DNA of 64,000 bases, taken from assembly GCF_003724155.1 (NCBI RefSeq), contig NZ_RJJQ01000012.1, forward strand, positions 62,001-126,000. The letters run 5' to 3'. Position numbers and translations under genes: made by a program. The notes beneath the pieces were generated by a model. The model saw nothing but the letters and a program-made list of their open reading frames with translations. It was not told the origin of the DNA and ran no database searches. This document shows positions 25,813-34,613 of the stretch, piece after piece. Source of the stretch: Flexivirga caeni (GTDB lineage: Bacteria > Actinomycetota > Actinomycetes > Actinomycetales > Dermatophilaceae). Positions within the stretch are counted from its first letter, which is position 1. Each line of letters opens with the position of its first letter.

Positions 25813-26229
25813 GTGCGGGCATTGCGCCCGCAGGTCGTGCTGCGACGACTACGCACCGACGAAACCGGCTCTGCCGTCGCCGAATTCGCACTCGTCGGGG
25901 CATTAGTGGTGATCCTCTTCCTGGCCGCCTTTCAGGTCGGCTTCTCGCTTTATGTGCGCAACACGCTGATCGAGCACGCGGCGGAGGGCGCCCGCTACGG
26001 TGCGCGCGCCGACGCCACCCCCGGGATGGGGGCCGAGCGCGCGGCCGAGCTGATCCGCACCAGCCTGTCCGGACGGTATGCCGGCCACGTGTCGGCGTCC
26101 GTGGAGTCCGAAGGGGGTGCTCAGGTCGTGAAAGTGACCGTGCGCGCACCGCTGCCGGTCGTCGGACCGTTCGGGCCGTCGCAGGCGCTCACCGTCTCCG
26201 GGCGGGCGTATGCCGAGGCGCAGCCATGA
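25813..26229 (+). CDS. TadE-like minor pilin
   Basis: A 138-residue pseudopilin. It begins with a GTG and a basic stretch, then the TadE motif GSAVAEFALVGALVVILFLA, with the conserved Glu five residues into the hydrophobic helix. After it come NTLIEHAAEGARYGARADAT and an extracytoplasmic beta-rich domain. Pseudopilins of this sort are processed by a TadV-type peptidase and needed for pilus assembly. No prepilin peptidase is seen in this window. Its stop overlaps the next gene by four bases. Confidence 0.85.
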   Translation: MRALRPQVVLRRLRTDETGSAVAEFALVGALVVILFLAAFQVGFSLYVRNTLIEHAAEGARYGARADATPGMGAERAAELIRTSLSGRYAGHVSASVESEGGAQVVKVTVRAPLPVVGPFGPSQALTVSGRAYAEAQP

Positions 26230-26693
26230 CGGCCGCGCTGCGCCGCCGGCTGCAGGTCGCCAGGGACGCGGACGCCAGCGAAAACGGCAGTGCGCTCATC
26301 GAATTCATCGTCATCGGACTGCTGCTCACCCTGCCGGTCTTCTACCTCGTCATCACCCTGGCGCGGCTGCAGGCGGGCACCTATGCCGTCGCGTCGGCTG
26401 CGCGTGAGTCGTCGCGGATGTTCGTGACCGCGCCCGACCAGTCGGCCGGCCAGGCGCGAGCGCAGGCAGCGGCCGCGATGTCTTTCGCGGACCAGGGATT
26501 CGGCGGGAAGGGGAGCGCTCGCATCGGCTGCAGCAAGCAGCCTTGCCTGAGCCCGGACGCGCAGATCGAGAGCGTCGCCGACCTGGACGTCGACCTGCCG
26601 CTCGTGCCCGATTTCCTGCGTTCCGTGGTGCCGTCGACGATCCACCTGCACTCCCGGCACGTCGAAGTCGTCGACCATTACCGCGCGTCATGA
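26226..26693 (+). CDS. TadE/TadG-like minor pilin
   Basis: A 155-residue pseudopilin. The hydrophobic helix is GSALIEFIVIGLLLTLPVFY with the family Glu, then ASAARESSRMFVTAPDQSAG and a small periplasmic-type domain with one Cys pair (RIGCSKQPCLSPDA) that could form a disulfide. ATGA overlaps on both sides tie it to its neighbours in the operon. Confidence 0.83.
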   Translation: MTAALRRRLQVARDADASENGSALIEFIVIGLLLTLPVFYLVITLARLQAGTYAVASAARESSRMFVTAPDQSAGQARAQAAAAMSFADQGFGGKGSARIGCSKQPCLSPDAQIESVADLDVDLPLVPDFLRSVVPSTIHLHSRHVEVVDHYRAS

Positions 26694-27169
26694 GGATCGG
26701 TGCTGCCCTGCTGGCCCGGCTGCCGCGACGCTCCGACGAGCACGGACGGATCGTGCTGCTGATCGCGGGGCTCTTCGGCGTGCTGTCGATGCTGATCGTG
26801 GGTGGGGTGAACGTCACCGCCATACAGCTCGCGCGGCTGCAGGTGATCGATGCCGCGGACGCAGCGGCGGCCGACGCCGCGGATGCCGCTGACGAGGGCG
26901 GCATCTACCACGGTGGGGTCGGCACCGAGCTGACGTTGTCGGACCGCTCCGTGCAACAGGTCGCCGGCCGGACCCTGGCGAGTCAGGACCTGCCGGCGCA
27001 CGTGCTCGGCTGGCGGGTTGCTGACGGCACCGGCGCGCCGGATTCGCGGTCGGCGGTCGTGCAGGTCTCCGCAGTCGTGCGTCCACCGCTGCTCGGCAGC
27101 GTGATGTCCTCGATCTTCGGCGACGTGCACCTCACCGTGCAGTCCCGCGCACAGGCGCAGGTGCACTGA
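26690..27169 (+). CDS. TadG-like (Flp pilus-assembly) protein
   Basis: A 159-residue protein with an N-terminal hydrophobic helix (VLLIAGLFGVLSMLIVGGVN) and then QLARLQVIDAADAAAADAAD, the pattern of the TadG/Rv3660c-neighbour family of pilus-assembly proteins that begin with a TadE-like helix. An alanine/aspartate-rich run (DAADAAAADAADAADEGG) follows. It closes the tad gene run; about 50 bases of gap separate it from the next small gene. Confidence 0.78.
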   Translation: MRIGAALLARLPRRSDEHGRIVLLIAGLFGVLSMLIVGGVNVTAIQLARLQVIDAADAAAADAADAADEGGIYHGGVGTELTLSDRSVQQVAGRTLASQDLPAHVLGWRVADGTGAPDSRSAVVQVSAVVRPPLLGSVMSSIFGDVHLTVQSRAQAQVH

Positions 27170-27218
27170 GCGCCGTAGGTTGGGTGCTGACAGCACCGAC
27201 GAGACGAAGGAGATCGCG

Positions 27219-27398
27219 ATGGCCTTTTGGTATGACGTTGAGAAGAACGAAGTCGTCGAGTCGCACCGGGACGGACTGACCCACGGCAACCTGATGGGTC
27301 CCTACGACACCGCGGACGCCGCGCGCAACGCGTTGAAGACCGCCGCCGAGCGGACCGCGAAGTGGGACAAGGAGGATGAGGAGTGGAACGATCGGTGA
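27219..27398 (+). CDS. Small SPOR-like protein, 59 residues
   Basis: A 59-residue soluble protein: MAFWYDVEKNEVVESHRDGL, then MGPYDTADAARNALKTAAER. The GPYDT...A...AL pattern is that of short SPOR-like proteins found widely in actinobacteria, usually annotated as hypothetical. AAGGAG lies eight bases before the ATG. A hairpin follows at once. Role unknown. Confidence 0.8.
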   Translation: MAFWYDVEKNEVVESHRDGLTHGNLMGPYDTADAARNALKTAAERTAKWDKEDEEWNDR

Positions 27399-27426
27399 GC
27401 GCGTGGCCCGACCGGCCAGCGCGCTC
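27397..27426. terminator. Hairpin between convergent genes
   Basis: GAGCGCGTGGCC pairs with GGCCAGCGCGCTC with one bulged base and a five-base loop. It starts in the stop codon region of the small SPOR-like gene and lies before the end of the convergent response regulator, so it may stop transcription both ways. Confidence 0.6.
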
Positions 27427-27440
27427 CCGGTGACGCGTTG

Positions 27441-28103
27441 TCAGGCGCGGTCGCGTGACTCCAGGTGAGCGAGGACCGCGAGCACTCGCCGGTGCGTCGT
27501 CCCGTCGTCATACAGGCCCAGCTTGCCGAACACGGCCCGCATGTGGCTCTCCACCGTGCGATCGGAGACCCGCAGCAGCGCGGCGATCCGGGTGTTGGAG
27601 TGTCCTTGCGCGACGAGCTCGAGAACCTGCCGCTCTCGGTCGGTGAGCCCCAGCACCGGCGCTCCATCCGGGGTGGACTCCACGAGGGCTCGCACGATCT
27701 GCGGGTCCAGCGCTGTGCCGCCCGCGCCGACCCGTCGTACCGCCTCGTCGAAGTCGTCCAGCCGCAGGACCCGGTCCTTCAGCAGATAGCCGAAGCCGGG
27801 TGTGCCGATCAGCGGACGGCAGTCCCGCAACTGCACGTGCTGGGACAGCAGCAGAATGCCGAGGCCGGCCTGGCGGCTGCGCAGCCGCACGGCGGCCCTG
27901 GCGCCGTCGGAGTCCATGCCGGGCGGCATCCGGATGTCGACGACGGCCAGGTCCGGGGCAGTGGATTCCACGGCTCCGGGCAGCAGGTGCGCGGAGTCGA
28001 CGGCCGCTACCACCCGATGGCCGAGTTCCCCGAGCAGTCGGATCAGCCCCTCCCGGAACAGCACGGCATCCTCGGCGACGACGACACGCAACGATCCGGT
28101 CAT
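27441..28103 (-). CDS. NarL/LuxR-family response regulator
   Basis: A 220-residue response regulator. The receiver domain has the acidic pair in VVVAEDAVLFREGLIRLLGE and the phospho-acceptor Asp in PDLAVVDIRMPPGMDSDG (about residue 56), with Lys in YLLKDRVL. The LuxR-type HTH is LTDRERQVLELVAQGHSNTR, IAALLRVSDRTVESHMRAVF. Its ATG overlaps the kinase stop by one base, so kinase and regulator are made together. Target genes are not obvious. Confidence 0.92.
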   Translation of the reverse strand: MTGSLRVVVAEDAVLFREGLIRLLGELGHRVVAAVDSAHLLPGAVESTAPDLAVVDIRMPPGMDSDGARAAVRLRSRQAGLGILLLSQHVQLRDCRPLIGTPGFGYLLKDRVLRLDDFDEAVRRVGAGGTALDPQIVRALVESTPDGAPVLGLTDRERQVLELVAQGHSNTRIAALLRVSDRTVESHMRAVFGKLGLYDDGTTHRRVLAVLAHLESRDRA

Positions 28104-30040
28104 CACAGCACCGCCCGGACGCGCGTTCCGGCGCCGCGCGGACTGTCCACTCGCACCCGCCCGCCGACCGAGACCACGCGGTCGCGGATCGCGCCGAGGC
28201 TGCCGGCCGGGTCCACCCCGCCGACGCCGTCGTCGGCGATCTCCACGATCAGGCGACCGGCCTGCATCGAAGCGGTCACGTCGATCGCGGACGCGCGCGC
28301 GTGCTTGAGCACGTTGGCCACGGACTCCGCCACGACCAGGTATGCCGTCTGTGCGCGGGTCTCGTCCAGGTCGGGAAGGTCGGCGATGCTCAGTCGCACC
28401 GGTAGCGGGCTGCTGGCGCGGACCTGCTGCAGAGCAGCCGCCAGACCGTCGTCGAGCCGGCTCGGCCGCAGCCCTCTGGCCAGCCGGCGCAACTCGGCCA
28501 CCGTGCCTTCGAGATCGCTCACAGCACGGTCGAGCTCGGCCCACGCCTCGCCGGACAGCTGCTGTTGCACCGACCGCAACCGCATGCCGACGGCGAGGAT
28601 CCGCTGTTGCGCGCCGTCGTGCAGATCGCGCTCGAGCCGCTGGCGCTCGTGCGCGCCGGCCGCAGCCAGTCGCGACCGGCTTGCCCGGGCTTCAGCCAGC
28701 GCCGCCCGCAGGTCGAGTCGCAGCCTGGTGACCTCGATGGGCACCCGTGCCGCGCGGACCAGGTCCGCTGCGCGGCGGCGAGAGCGCGCGGAGTCGTGCG
28801 CCAGCTCCAGGCGGGCCACCACCGCCCCGCGTGACTCCAGATCCAGGCCGCGCGGCCCGGCCGTCACCGGCCGCCCGTCGACTCCCACCCAGCGGCCCGC
28901 GGTCGTCCGCAGCAGCAGCTGCAGTCCCGGGTCGGACTGGGCCGCGCGCAGCACCTGCTGGATCTCTTCGGGTTCGCGACGGCCGGCGCTGACCGCCGCT
29001 GCGAAGCTCTCCACCGCGGCCAGCGCGACGTGGCGGTCCGGGTCGACCAGCTGGCCGAGGGCACGGTTGAGAAAGCGCTGCAGCGGCAGCAGGGCGAGCG
29101 CGGTGGCGAAGCTGGCCACACCCACGCCGATGCGGGTGCGGCCGTGGAGCAGTTCGCTGCCGAGGACGACCACCCCGCCGGACACCGCGGCGGATAGCAG
29201 GAGGGTCAGCGCCCATGCCGTCGACGAGCTCAGCAACCGGTCGACGTCATACAGCTCGTGCCGGACTACGGCGATCGTGACGGCCACCGGGATCAGCACC
29301 ACCTGGGCCACGATGAAACCGGTGTATGCCGCATCGAGGCCGGCGCCGAACGCCTGCAGGATCCAGCCGGCGACCAGCAGCGAGAGCACGGTCCCACCGC
29401 CGAGGATCAGCCAGCGCACCTGGCGGCGCACCACGGCCGGGCCGCGCCGGTAGCGGACGGTCACTGCGCCGGCCGCGAACGCCATCGCGAGCCCGACGAC
29501 CAAGCTGCCGGCCAGGGCGAGGGCCAGGTGGGGACCGTCCACGGCGGGTGAGGCGCCTCCGTCGGGTGTCCGGCCGGTGCCGTAATTGCCGGCCGCGACG
29601 GCTGCCGTCCCGGCGGCGAAGAGGGCCGGTACCGGCCACAGCCGACAGCTCATCCGGCCGGCGGGAAACACCAGCAGCAGCATGAGCAACCCGGCGAACT
29701 GGACCGGCCAGACCGAGTTCACCAGGGGCCCGAGCGGCCCCGCAAAGGGCAGCGGATCGGCGCGGCCGGAGGAGTCCGCGACCGTCTCCAGGATGGTGCA
29801 CGACGACGTCGACCCGCCGCACCAGGCCAGCGCCGGCCCCACCGCGCTCGCAGGCACCCGGCGGGTCAGCATCACGCCACCCCCGACAGAGGCGAGACCG
29901 GCTACTGCGACGGCCAGGTCCGCGACCGAGCCGTGCAGTATCTCGCGTTCGCGGGCGACCAGCACGATGACGATGCACAGACCCTGCGCCGCGGCAGCGG
30001 CTGCCGTCGCCGCCCGCGCGATCGACGGTCGCACCCCCAC
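28103..30040 (-). CDS. Sensor histidine kinase, NarL-partner type
   Basis: A membrane histidine kinase of about 645 residues. The N-terminal half has eight or more hydrophobic segments (for example PVQFAGLLMLLLVFPAG and LALALAGSLVVGLAMAF). The HisKA_3 motif is QRLERDLHDGAQQRILAVGM with the phospho-His, and the ATPase domain has the N-box VVAESVANVLKHARAS and G-box IADDGVGGVDPAGSLGAI. The start is uncertain: a GTG at 30040 or 30034 fits best, since upstream codons are proline/arginine-rich and unconvincing; no ribosome site is visible, so it may be leaderless. It is divergent from the small membrane protein gene at 30181. Confidence 0.88.
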   Translation of the reverse strand: MGVRPSIARAATAAAAAAQGLCIVIVLVAREREILHGSVADLAVAVAGLASVGGGVMLTRRVPASAVGPALAWCGGSTSSCTILETVADSSGRADPLPFAGPLGPLVNSVWPVQFAGLLMLLLVFPAGRMSCRLWPVPALFAAGTAAVAAGNYGTGRTPDGGASPAVDGPHLALALAGSLVVGLAMAFAAGAVTVRYRRGPAVVRRQVRWLILGGGTVLSLLVAGWILQAFGAGLDAAYTGFIVAQVVLIPVAVTIAVVRHELYDVDRLLSSSTAWALTLLLSAAVSGGVVVLGSELLHGRTRIGVGVASFATALALLPLQRFLNRALGQLVDPDRHVALAAVESFAAAVSAGRREPEEIQQVLRAAQSDPGLQLLLRTTAGRWVGVDGRPVTAGPRGLDLESRGAVVARLELAHDSARSRRRAADLVRAARVPIEVTRLRLDLRAALAEARASRSRLAAAGAHERQRLERDLHDGAQQRILAVGMRLRSVQQQLSGEAWAELDRAVSDLEGTVAELRRLARGLRPSRLDDGLAAALQQVRASSPLPVRLSIADLPDLDETRAQTAYLVVAESVANVLKHARASAIDVTASMQAGRLIVEIADDGVGGVDPAGSLGAIRDRVVSVGGRVRVDSPRGAGTRVRAVL

Positions 30041-30180
30041 ATCGTGACACAGCGGAGCACCCGCGGCATGCGTGCTGGCCCGCAGGCGCGATCCGGTTGT
30101 CCCAGTGCGTGCCGGACCGGATGCGACGCGGGCGCAACGGCCGGACGATGGGCCTGCCGGCATTCTTTCAAGGAGTTGCG

Positions 30181-30510
30181 ATGAACCTGATCTTCACCAT
30201 CCTGTGCGCGTTCCCGATCGGCTACTTCGTGCGCCCGCGAGGACGGGCGCTGCTCGTCTATCTATTCCTGGACTGCTTCGTGTTCACCTACCAGACCAGC
30301 ACGCTGGTGATGGAGTGGGTGCAGGGCTCCGAAGAGGCCTTCGGCGGGCACACGCAGCGCAACATGGCCTTCGACGGCAAGCCGCTCAGCTACGGGGCCG
30401 TGAACCTGATCATCGCGCTCGCCGGGATGGGCCTGGTCTTTCTCGCCGGCCGGATGCGCGAGCAGTGGGCCGGGCGGGCCGCCCGTCGCGATGTGATCGG
30501 TGTCGACTGA
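30181..30510 (+). CDS. Small membrane protein, 109 residues
   Basis: Two to three membrane helices: LIFTILCAFPIGYFV at the N-terminus, ALLVYLFLDCFVFTYQ, and VNLIIALAGMGLVFLAG near residue 85. A CAAGGAG site precedes the ATG. It is not recognised; it lies divergent from a histidine kinase and could be a target of that system. A perfect hairpin directly after the stop suggests it is a single-gene transcript. Confidence 0.7.
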   Translation: MNLIFTILCAFPIGYFVRPRGRALLVYLFLDCFVFTYQTSTLVMEWVQGSEEAFGGHTQRNMAFDGKPLSYGAVNLIIALAGMGLVFLAGRMREQWAGRAARRDVIGVD

Positions 30511-30529
30511 CTCCGGCCGGTGGCCGGAG
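30511..30529 (+). terminator. Hairpin after small membrane protein gene
   Basis: CTCCGGCC and GGCCGGAG form a perfect eight-pair stem with a three-base loop directly after the stop. No T-run follows, as is usual in high-GC actinobacteria. Confidence 0.55.
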
Positions 30530-30573
30530 CGCGCCTGCGGCATACATTTGCCGACGCCGTAGGCTGTCCGGTT

Positions 30574-31686
<1,113 letters not shown>

Positions 31687-31725
31687 CCCGGTCGGGGCGC
31701 GACCACGGATTGATGGGGGTGTGCA

Positions 31726-34137
31726 ATGCGGTCCGGTGAAAAGCGTCTGCTGTATGCCGATTCGGTGTTCTTCGAGTCGGGTACGCACTTGCTGGGAGAG
31801 CCCCCACTGATCGACCTGCCTGGCATCGTGCCGGATGGGTGGTCGATCGAACGCCATGGCTGGTGGACGCATGCGTCTCCTGCCGGTCACCGGTTGCCGC
31901 AGACCGGATGGAAGATCCACGTGAGCGCCGACCCTCGGTACACCGTTGCCGAAATGGTCACTGCGGCAACGGCATTGGTCGCGCTGGGGACGCCATTCAA
32001 GGTGCTGTCGTCCGCGCGGGTGGAACGCCGCTCGCGCGCGAAGTTCGCCGCGCCGACCCAGGTCGGCAAGACGCTGACTGCCTACCCGAGCGACGCAGCG
32101 GGTCTGCTGCGCGTCCTCCACGAGCTGTATGACGCCCTGCCCGGGCGCGGTGGTCCGGCGATCATGGGAGAGCAGCGCGTCGGGCGCAGCGGCATCTACC
32201 TGCGATTCGGGGCCTTCACGCAGGGTTGGCTCGCGTTCGACGACGGAGTGCGACCCGCCCGGCACACGTCCGCCGGGTGGGAGCGGGACGACCGGCGTCG
32301 CGGTGCCGGGGTGTCGCTGCCGCAGGACGTGCGCGACTGGTTGGACGTGCTGCCGGTGCCGGAGGATCCGGCCTTGCCGATGACCGAGCCGGTGCTGCTG
32401 CAGCGCAGCGGGGCGGGCGCGGTCTATGCCGCCAGGTGGCAGGGAGAGCCGGCCGTCGTCAAGACCGCGCGCGCGGGTGCCGGGGTGGACCTGGGTGGCG
32501 CGACCGCGACGGAGCGACACGAACACGAGGAGCGGGTGCTGCACCGCCTCGCCGGCACCGGCCTGGCGCCCGAGGTGCTGGACTCGGTCGTCACGGCAGA
32601 CAGCCGGGTGCTGGTGATCACGCGCGTGCCCGGGGTCTCCTTGCAGCGCTGGGTCGCCCAGAACCATCCGCCCGCAGCGGCGACGGAGGCGACCATCGAG
32701 GCGGCAGCCAGCACCTATCGCCGCACGTGTTGCAGCATCGTCGGTCAGGTGCGCGAACAACTGGCCGCGATGCACCGGCTCGGGGTGGCGCACGGTGATA
32801 TCGCCCCGCAGAACGTCCTCGTCGACGGCAGCGACGTGCGATTGATCGACTTCGAGAGTGCCGCGCTGGATGGGCAGTTCGTCGCCGAGGGCATCGCGAC
32901 ACCGGGATTCGGTGACCGGACCCCGAGCCAGCACGCCGATGACGTCGCCGCCGACGCGATCGAGAGGTACCTGCTCAATCCGGTCCTGCCGTCCTTGCTC
33001 GGGCATCCACCGATCGTCGATGGTGGTCACGAGCTCATCGTCCGTGAGGGCGCGGCCGATCTGTTGCCGGGCTTCCGCCTGCGGGCCGGCGAGCCGTTGC
33101 TCGAGGCAGACCGGTTGCGGGAGGCGCTGCTGCGCGGCATCCACGCGTGTGCGACGCCGGCGGCTGCAGAGCGGCTTTTCCCCGGTGGTGTCGGTGCATT
33201 CGCGCACCCGGCGGCGCCGCTGAGCGTGCTGCACGGTGCCGCCGGTGTGATTGCGACGCTCGCGGCATTGGACCAGCCGGTGCCGGGGCACTGGCTGGAC
33301 TGGCTCGCGGACCAGGCTCGCGGGTGCGCACCGATCCCAGGCGCCGGTGAGGGACTGCACGGGGTTGCCCGGGTGCTGGCCGAGGCCGGGCGAGTCGACG
33401 AGTCACTGCGCCTGCTGCGGCGGCTGCCGTCGCCCACAGCCGCCGGCGGGCTTGGGTGGAGTCTGGGTAGCACGGGAATTGCGTTGTGCCAGTTGCAGAT
33501 CGGGCAGATCGCGGACGTGCCCGAGCTCGTGGAGGCGGCGACCACAGCACTGCGTGCGCCCCAGGCGTCGGCACGACCGCGACCGGGTCTGCTGCGGGGC
33601 AATGCAGGTATGGCGTTGGCGCTCCTGCGTGCGGCCGAGCTCCGCGACGACGCCGACCCGAGCACCGCCGCGCAATGGCGTGCACAGGCACGGGAACTCG
33701 TCGCCCAGGAGCCGAGACGCGCTGCCCCCGGCGGGTCGATGACGCTCTCGCCGCACGGATCCCTGCTGCTGCCCTCCCTCGGCGAGGGCATCGCGGGCTG
33801 GGCGCTGGCGTCGCTACGTCTTGGCGATGAACAGCTGGATCCACTTGTGCGACAGGCACTTTCGGTTCCTGTGTGCGCACTCGGCGGCCTTCTGAAGGGT
33901 CGTGCCGGACTCCTCGCTGGGCTTGCCGGCTGGTGCGACCCGGATGACGTGGCCGTCGTGCGGCACCGCACCAGGCTGGCGTGGACGGTCGCGCCCCTGC
34001 CGGGCCGGAGCGATGTGGCGGTGGCGCTGTCGGACGCGAACAGCAAGCTGTCGTGCGACGTGGCGACCGGATCTGCCGGCGTGCTGGCCGCTCTTGCCGG
34101 GTCCGAGGCGGTCCTGCGCGTGCTCGGCCTGGCCTGA
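31726..34137 (+). CDS. Class III lanthipeptide synthetase (LanKC)
   Basis: An 803-residue three-domain enzyme that phosphorylates Ser/Thr in a precursor peptide, removes the phosphate to give dehydro-residues, and may cyclise them with Cys. The N-terminal lyase domain has the typical LPQTGWKIHVSADPRYTVAE. The kinase domain has Lys in PAVVKTARAG (about 243), catalytic loop LGVAHGDIAPQNVLVDG (about 355) and LIDFESAALDG. The LanC-like domain (about 500-803) has Gly-rich repeats (GLHGVARVLAEA, LLRGNAGMALALL, LPSLGEGIAGWALAS) but lacks the Cys-Cys-His zinc ligands, which marks class III rather than class IV. It sits 204 bases before the precursor gene. Confidence 0.92.
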   Translation: MRSGEKRLLYADSVFFESGTHLLGEPPLIDLPGIVPDGWSIERHGWWTHASPAGHRLPQTGWKIHVSADPRYTVAEMVTAATALVALGTPFKVLSSARVERRSRAKFAAPTQVGKTLTAYPSDAAGLLRVLHELYDALPGRGGPAIMGEQRVGRSGIYLRFGAFTQGWLAFDDGVRPARHTSAGWERDDRRRGAGVSLPQDVRDWLDVLPVPEDPALPMTEPVLLQRSGAGAVYAARWQGEPAVVKTARAGAGVDLGGATATERHEHEERVLHRLAGTGLAPEVLDSVVTADSRVLVITRVPGVSLQRWVAQNHPPAAATEATIEAAASTYRRTCCSIVGQVREQLAAMHRLGVAHGDIAPQNVLVDGSDVRLIDFESAALDGQFVAEGIATPGFGDRTPSQHADDVAADAIERYLLNPVLPSLLGHPPIVDGGHELIVREGAADLLPGFRLRAGEPLLEADRLREALLRGIHACATPAAAERLFPGGVGAFAHPAAPLSVLHGAAGVIATLAALDQPVPGHWLDWLADQARGCAPIPGAGEGLHGVARVLAEAGRVDESLRLLRRLPSPTAAGGLGWSLGSTGIALCQLQIGQIADVPELVEAATTALRAPQASARPRPGLLRGNAGMALALLRAAELRDDADPSTAAQWRAQARELVAQEPRRAAPGGSMTLSPHGSLLLPSLGEGIAGWALASLRLGDEQLDPLVRQALSVPVCALGGLLKGRAGLLAGLAGWCDPDDVAVVRHRTRLAWTVAPLPGRSDVAVALSDANSKLSCDVATGSAGVLAALAGSEAVLRVLGLA

Positions 34138-34341
34138 CCCGCCGCCGACGATCACCACGCCGGCATGACGACCGTCATTTCGGCTCGCTGACATTTTCCC
34201 ATTACTACCGGTGACGCCCGGCAATGTTGTCGGCACCGTCGAATTGCCTACCTTTGTGATGTCGGCGGGAAAGCCCGCTGACAGCAGAAAATAATCCGAG
34301 ATTGCTTCGCACGGAGCATCCTTTCCAAGGAAGGTAGACAA
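34138..34341 (+). promoter_or_regulatory. Leader region of the RiPP precursor gene
   Basis: Between the synthetase and the precursor. A possible promoter is TTGTCG at about 34228 with TACCTT sixteen bases later. A hairpin (TGTCGGCGGG at 34260-34269 with CCCGCTGACA at 34274-34283; nine pairs plus one G-U) lies in the untranslated leader, followed by an AT-rich stretch and GGAAGG before the ATG. The region is more AT-rich than its surroundings, as expected for a separate strong promoter for the precursor. Confidence 0.45.
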
Positions 34342-34506
34342 ATGGTCGACAACAAGAAGAACTCCGAGATCAACGACGACGCAACCCCCGAGGTCGAGGC
34401 CCTGATCGAGACCGAGGAGCTGGAGAGCGAAGTCGGCGGTGGCACCGCCGGCACTCTCGGAACCGCGGGCTGCCCGGCCTCTTTCGGCACCTTCGGCTCG
34501 CTCTGA
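34342..34506 (+). CDS. RiPP precursor peptide, 54 residues
   Basis: Too short for most gene finders. The acidic leader (MVDNKKNSEINDDATPEVEA, then LIETEELESEVGGG) ends in a double-glycine motif with Glu-Leu at -8/-7 if cut after residue 33, as C39 peptidases need; a cut after residue 34 is also possible. The core TAGTLGTAGCPASFGTFGSL has Thr, Thr, Thr, Cys, Ser, Thr, Ser at exact three-residue spacing, all but one preceded by Gly (the Ser by Ala). Gly before Thr/Ser/Cys is the pattern that YcaO cyclodehydratases prefer. There is a single Cys, so at most one thioether or thiazole. A GGAAGG ribosome site lies before the ATG. It sits between lanKC and P450. Confidence 0.9.
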   Translation: MVDNKKNSEINDDATPEVEALIETEELESEVGGGTAGTLGTAGCPASFGTFGSL

Positions 34507-34522
34507 GTGAATGCCGTGCGGA

Positions 34523-34565
34523 AGCCGGTGGTGGAGTGCCCCGCGTGCACACTTCACCACCGGCT
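34523..34565 (+). terminator. Attenuator-type hairpin after the precursor gene
   Basis: AGCCGGTGGTGGAG at 34523-34536 pairs with 34552-34565 with one mismatch. It lies between the precursor and the P450. A partial stop here would give more precursor than enzyme, a common arrangement in RiPP operons. Confidence 0.55.
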
Positions 34566-34613
34566 CCGCCGGGCCTCACCGTCAGCACCTCCGCCGCAGA
34601 AAGGAGCCGACCG

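Noticed and set aside
31726-34137. Class IV (LanL) lanthipeptide synthetase
   Set aside because: The LanC-like domain lacks the Cys and Cys-His-Gly zinc ligands, so class III fits.
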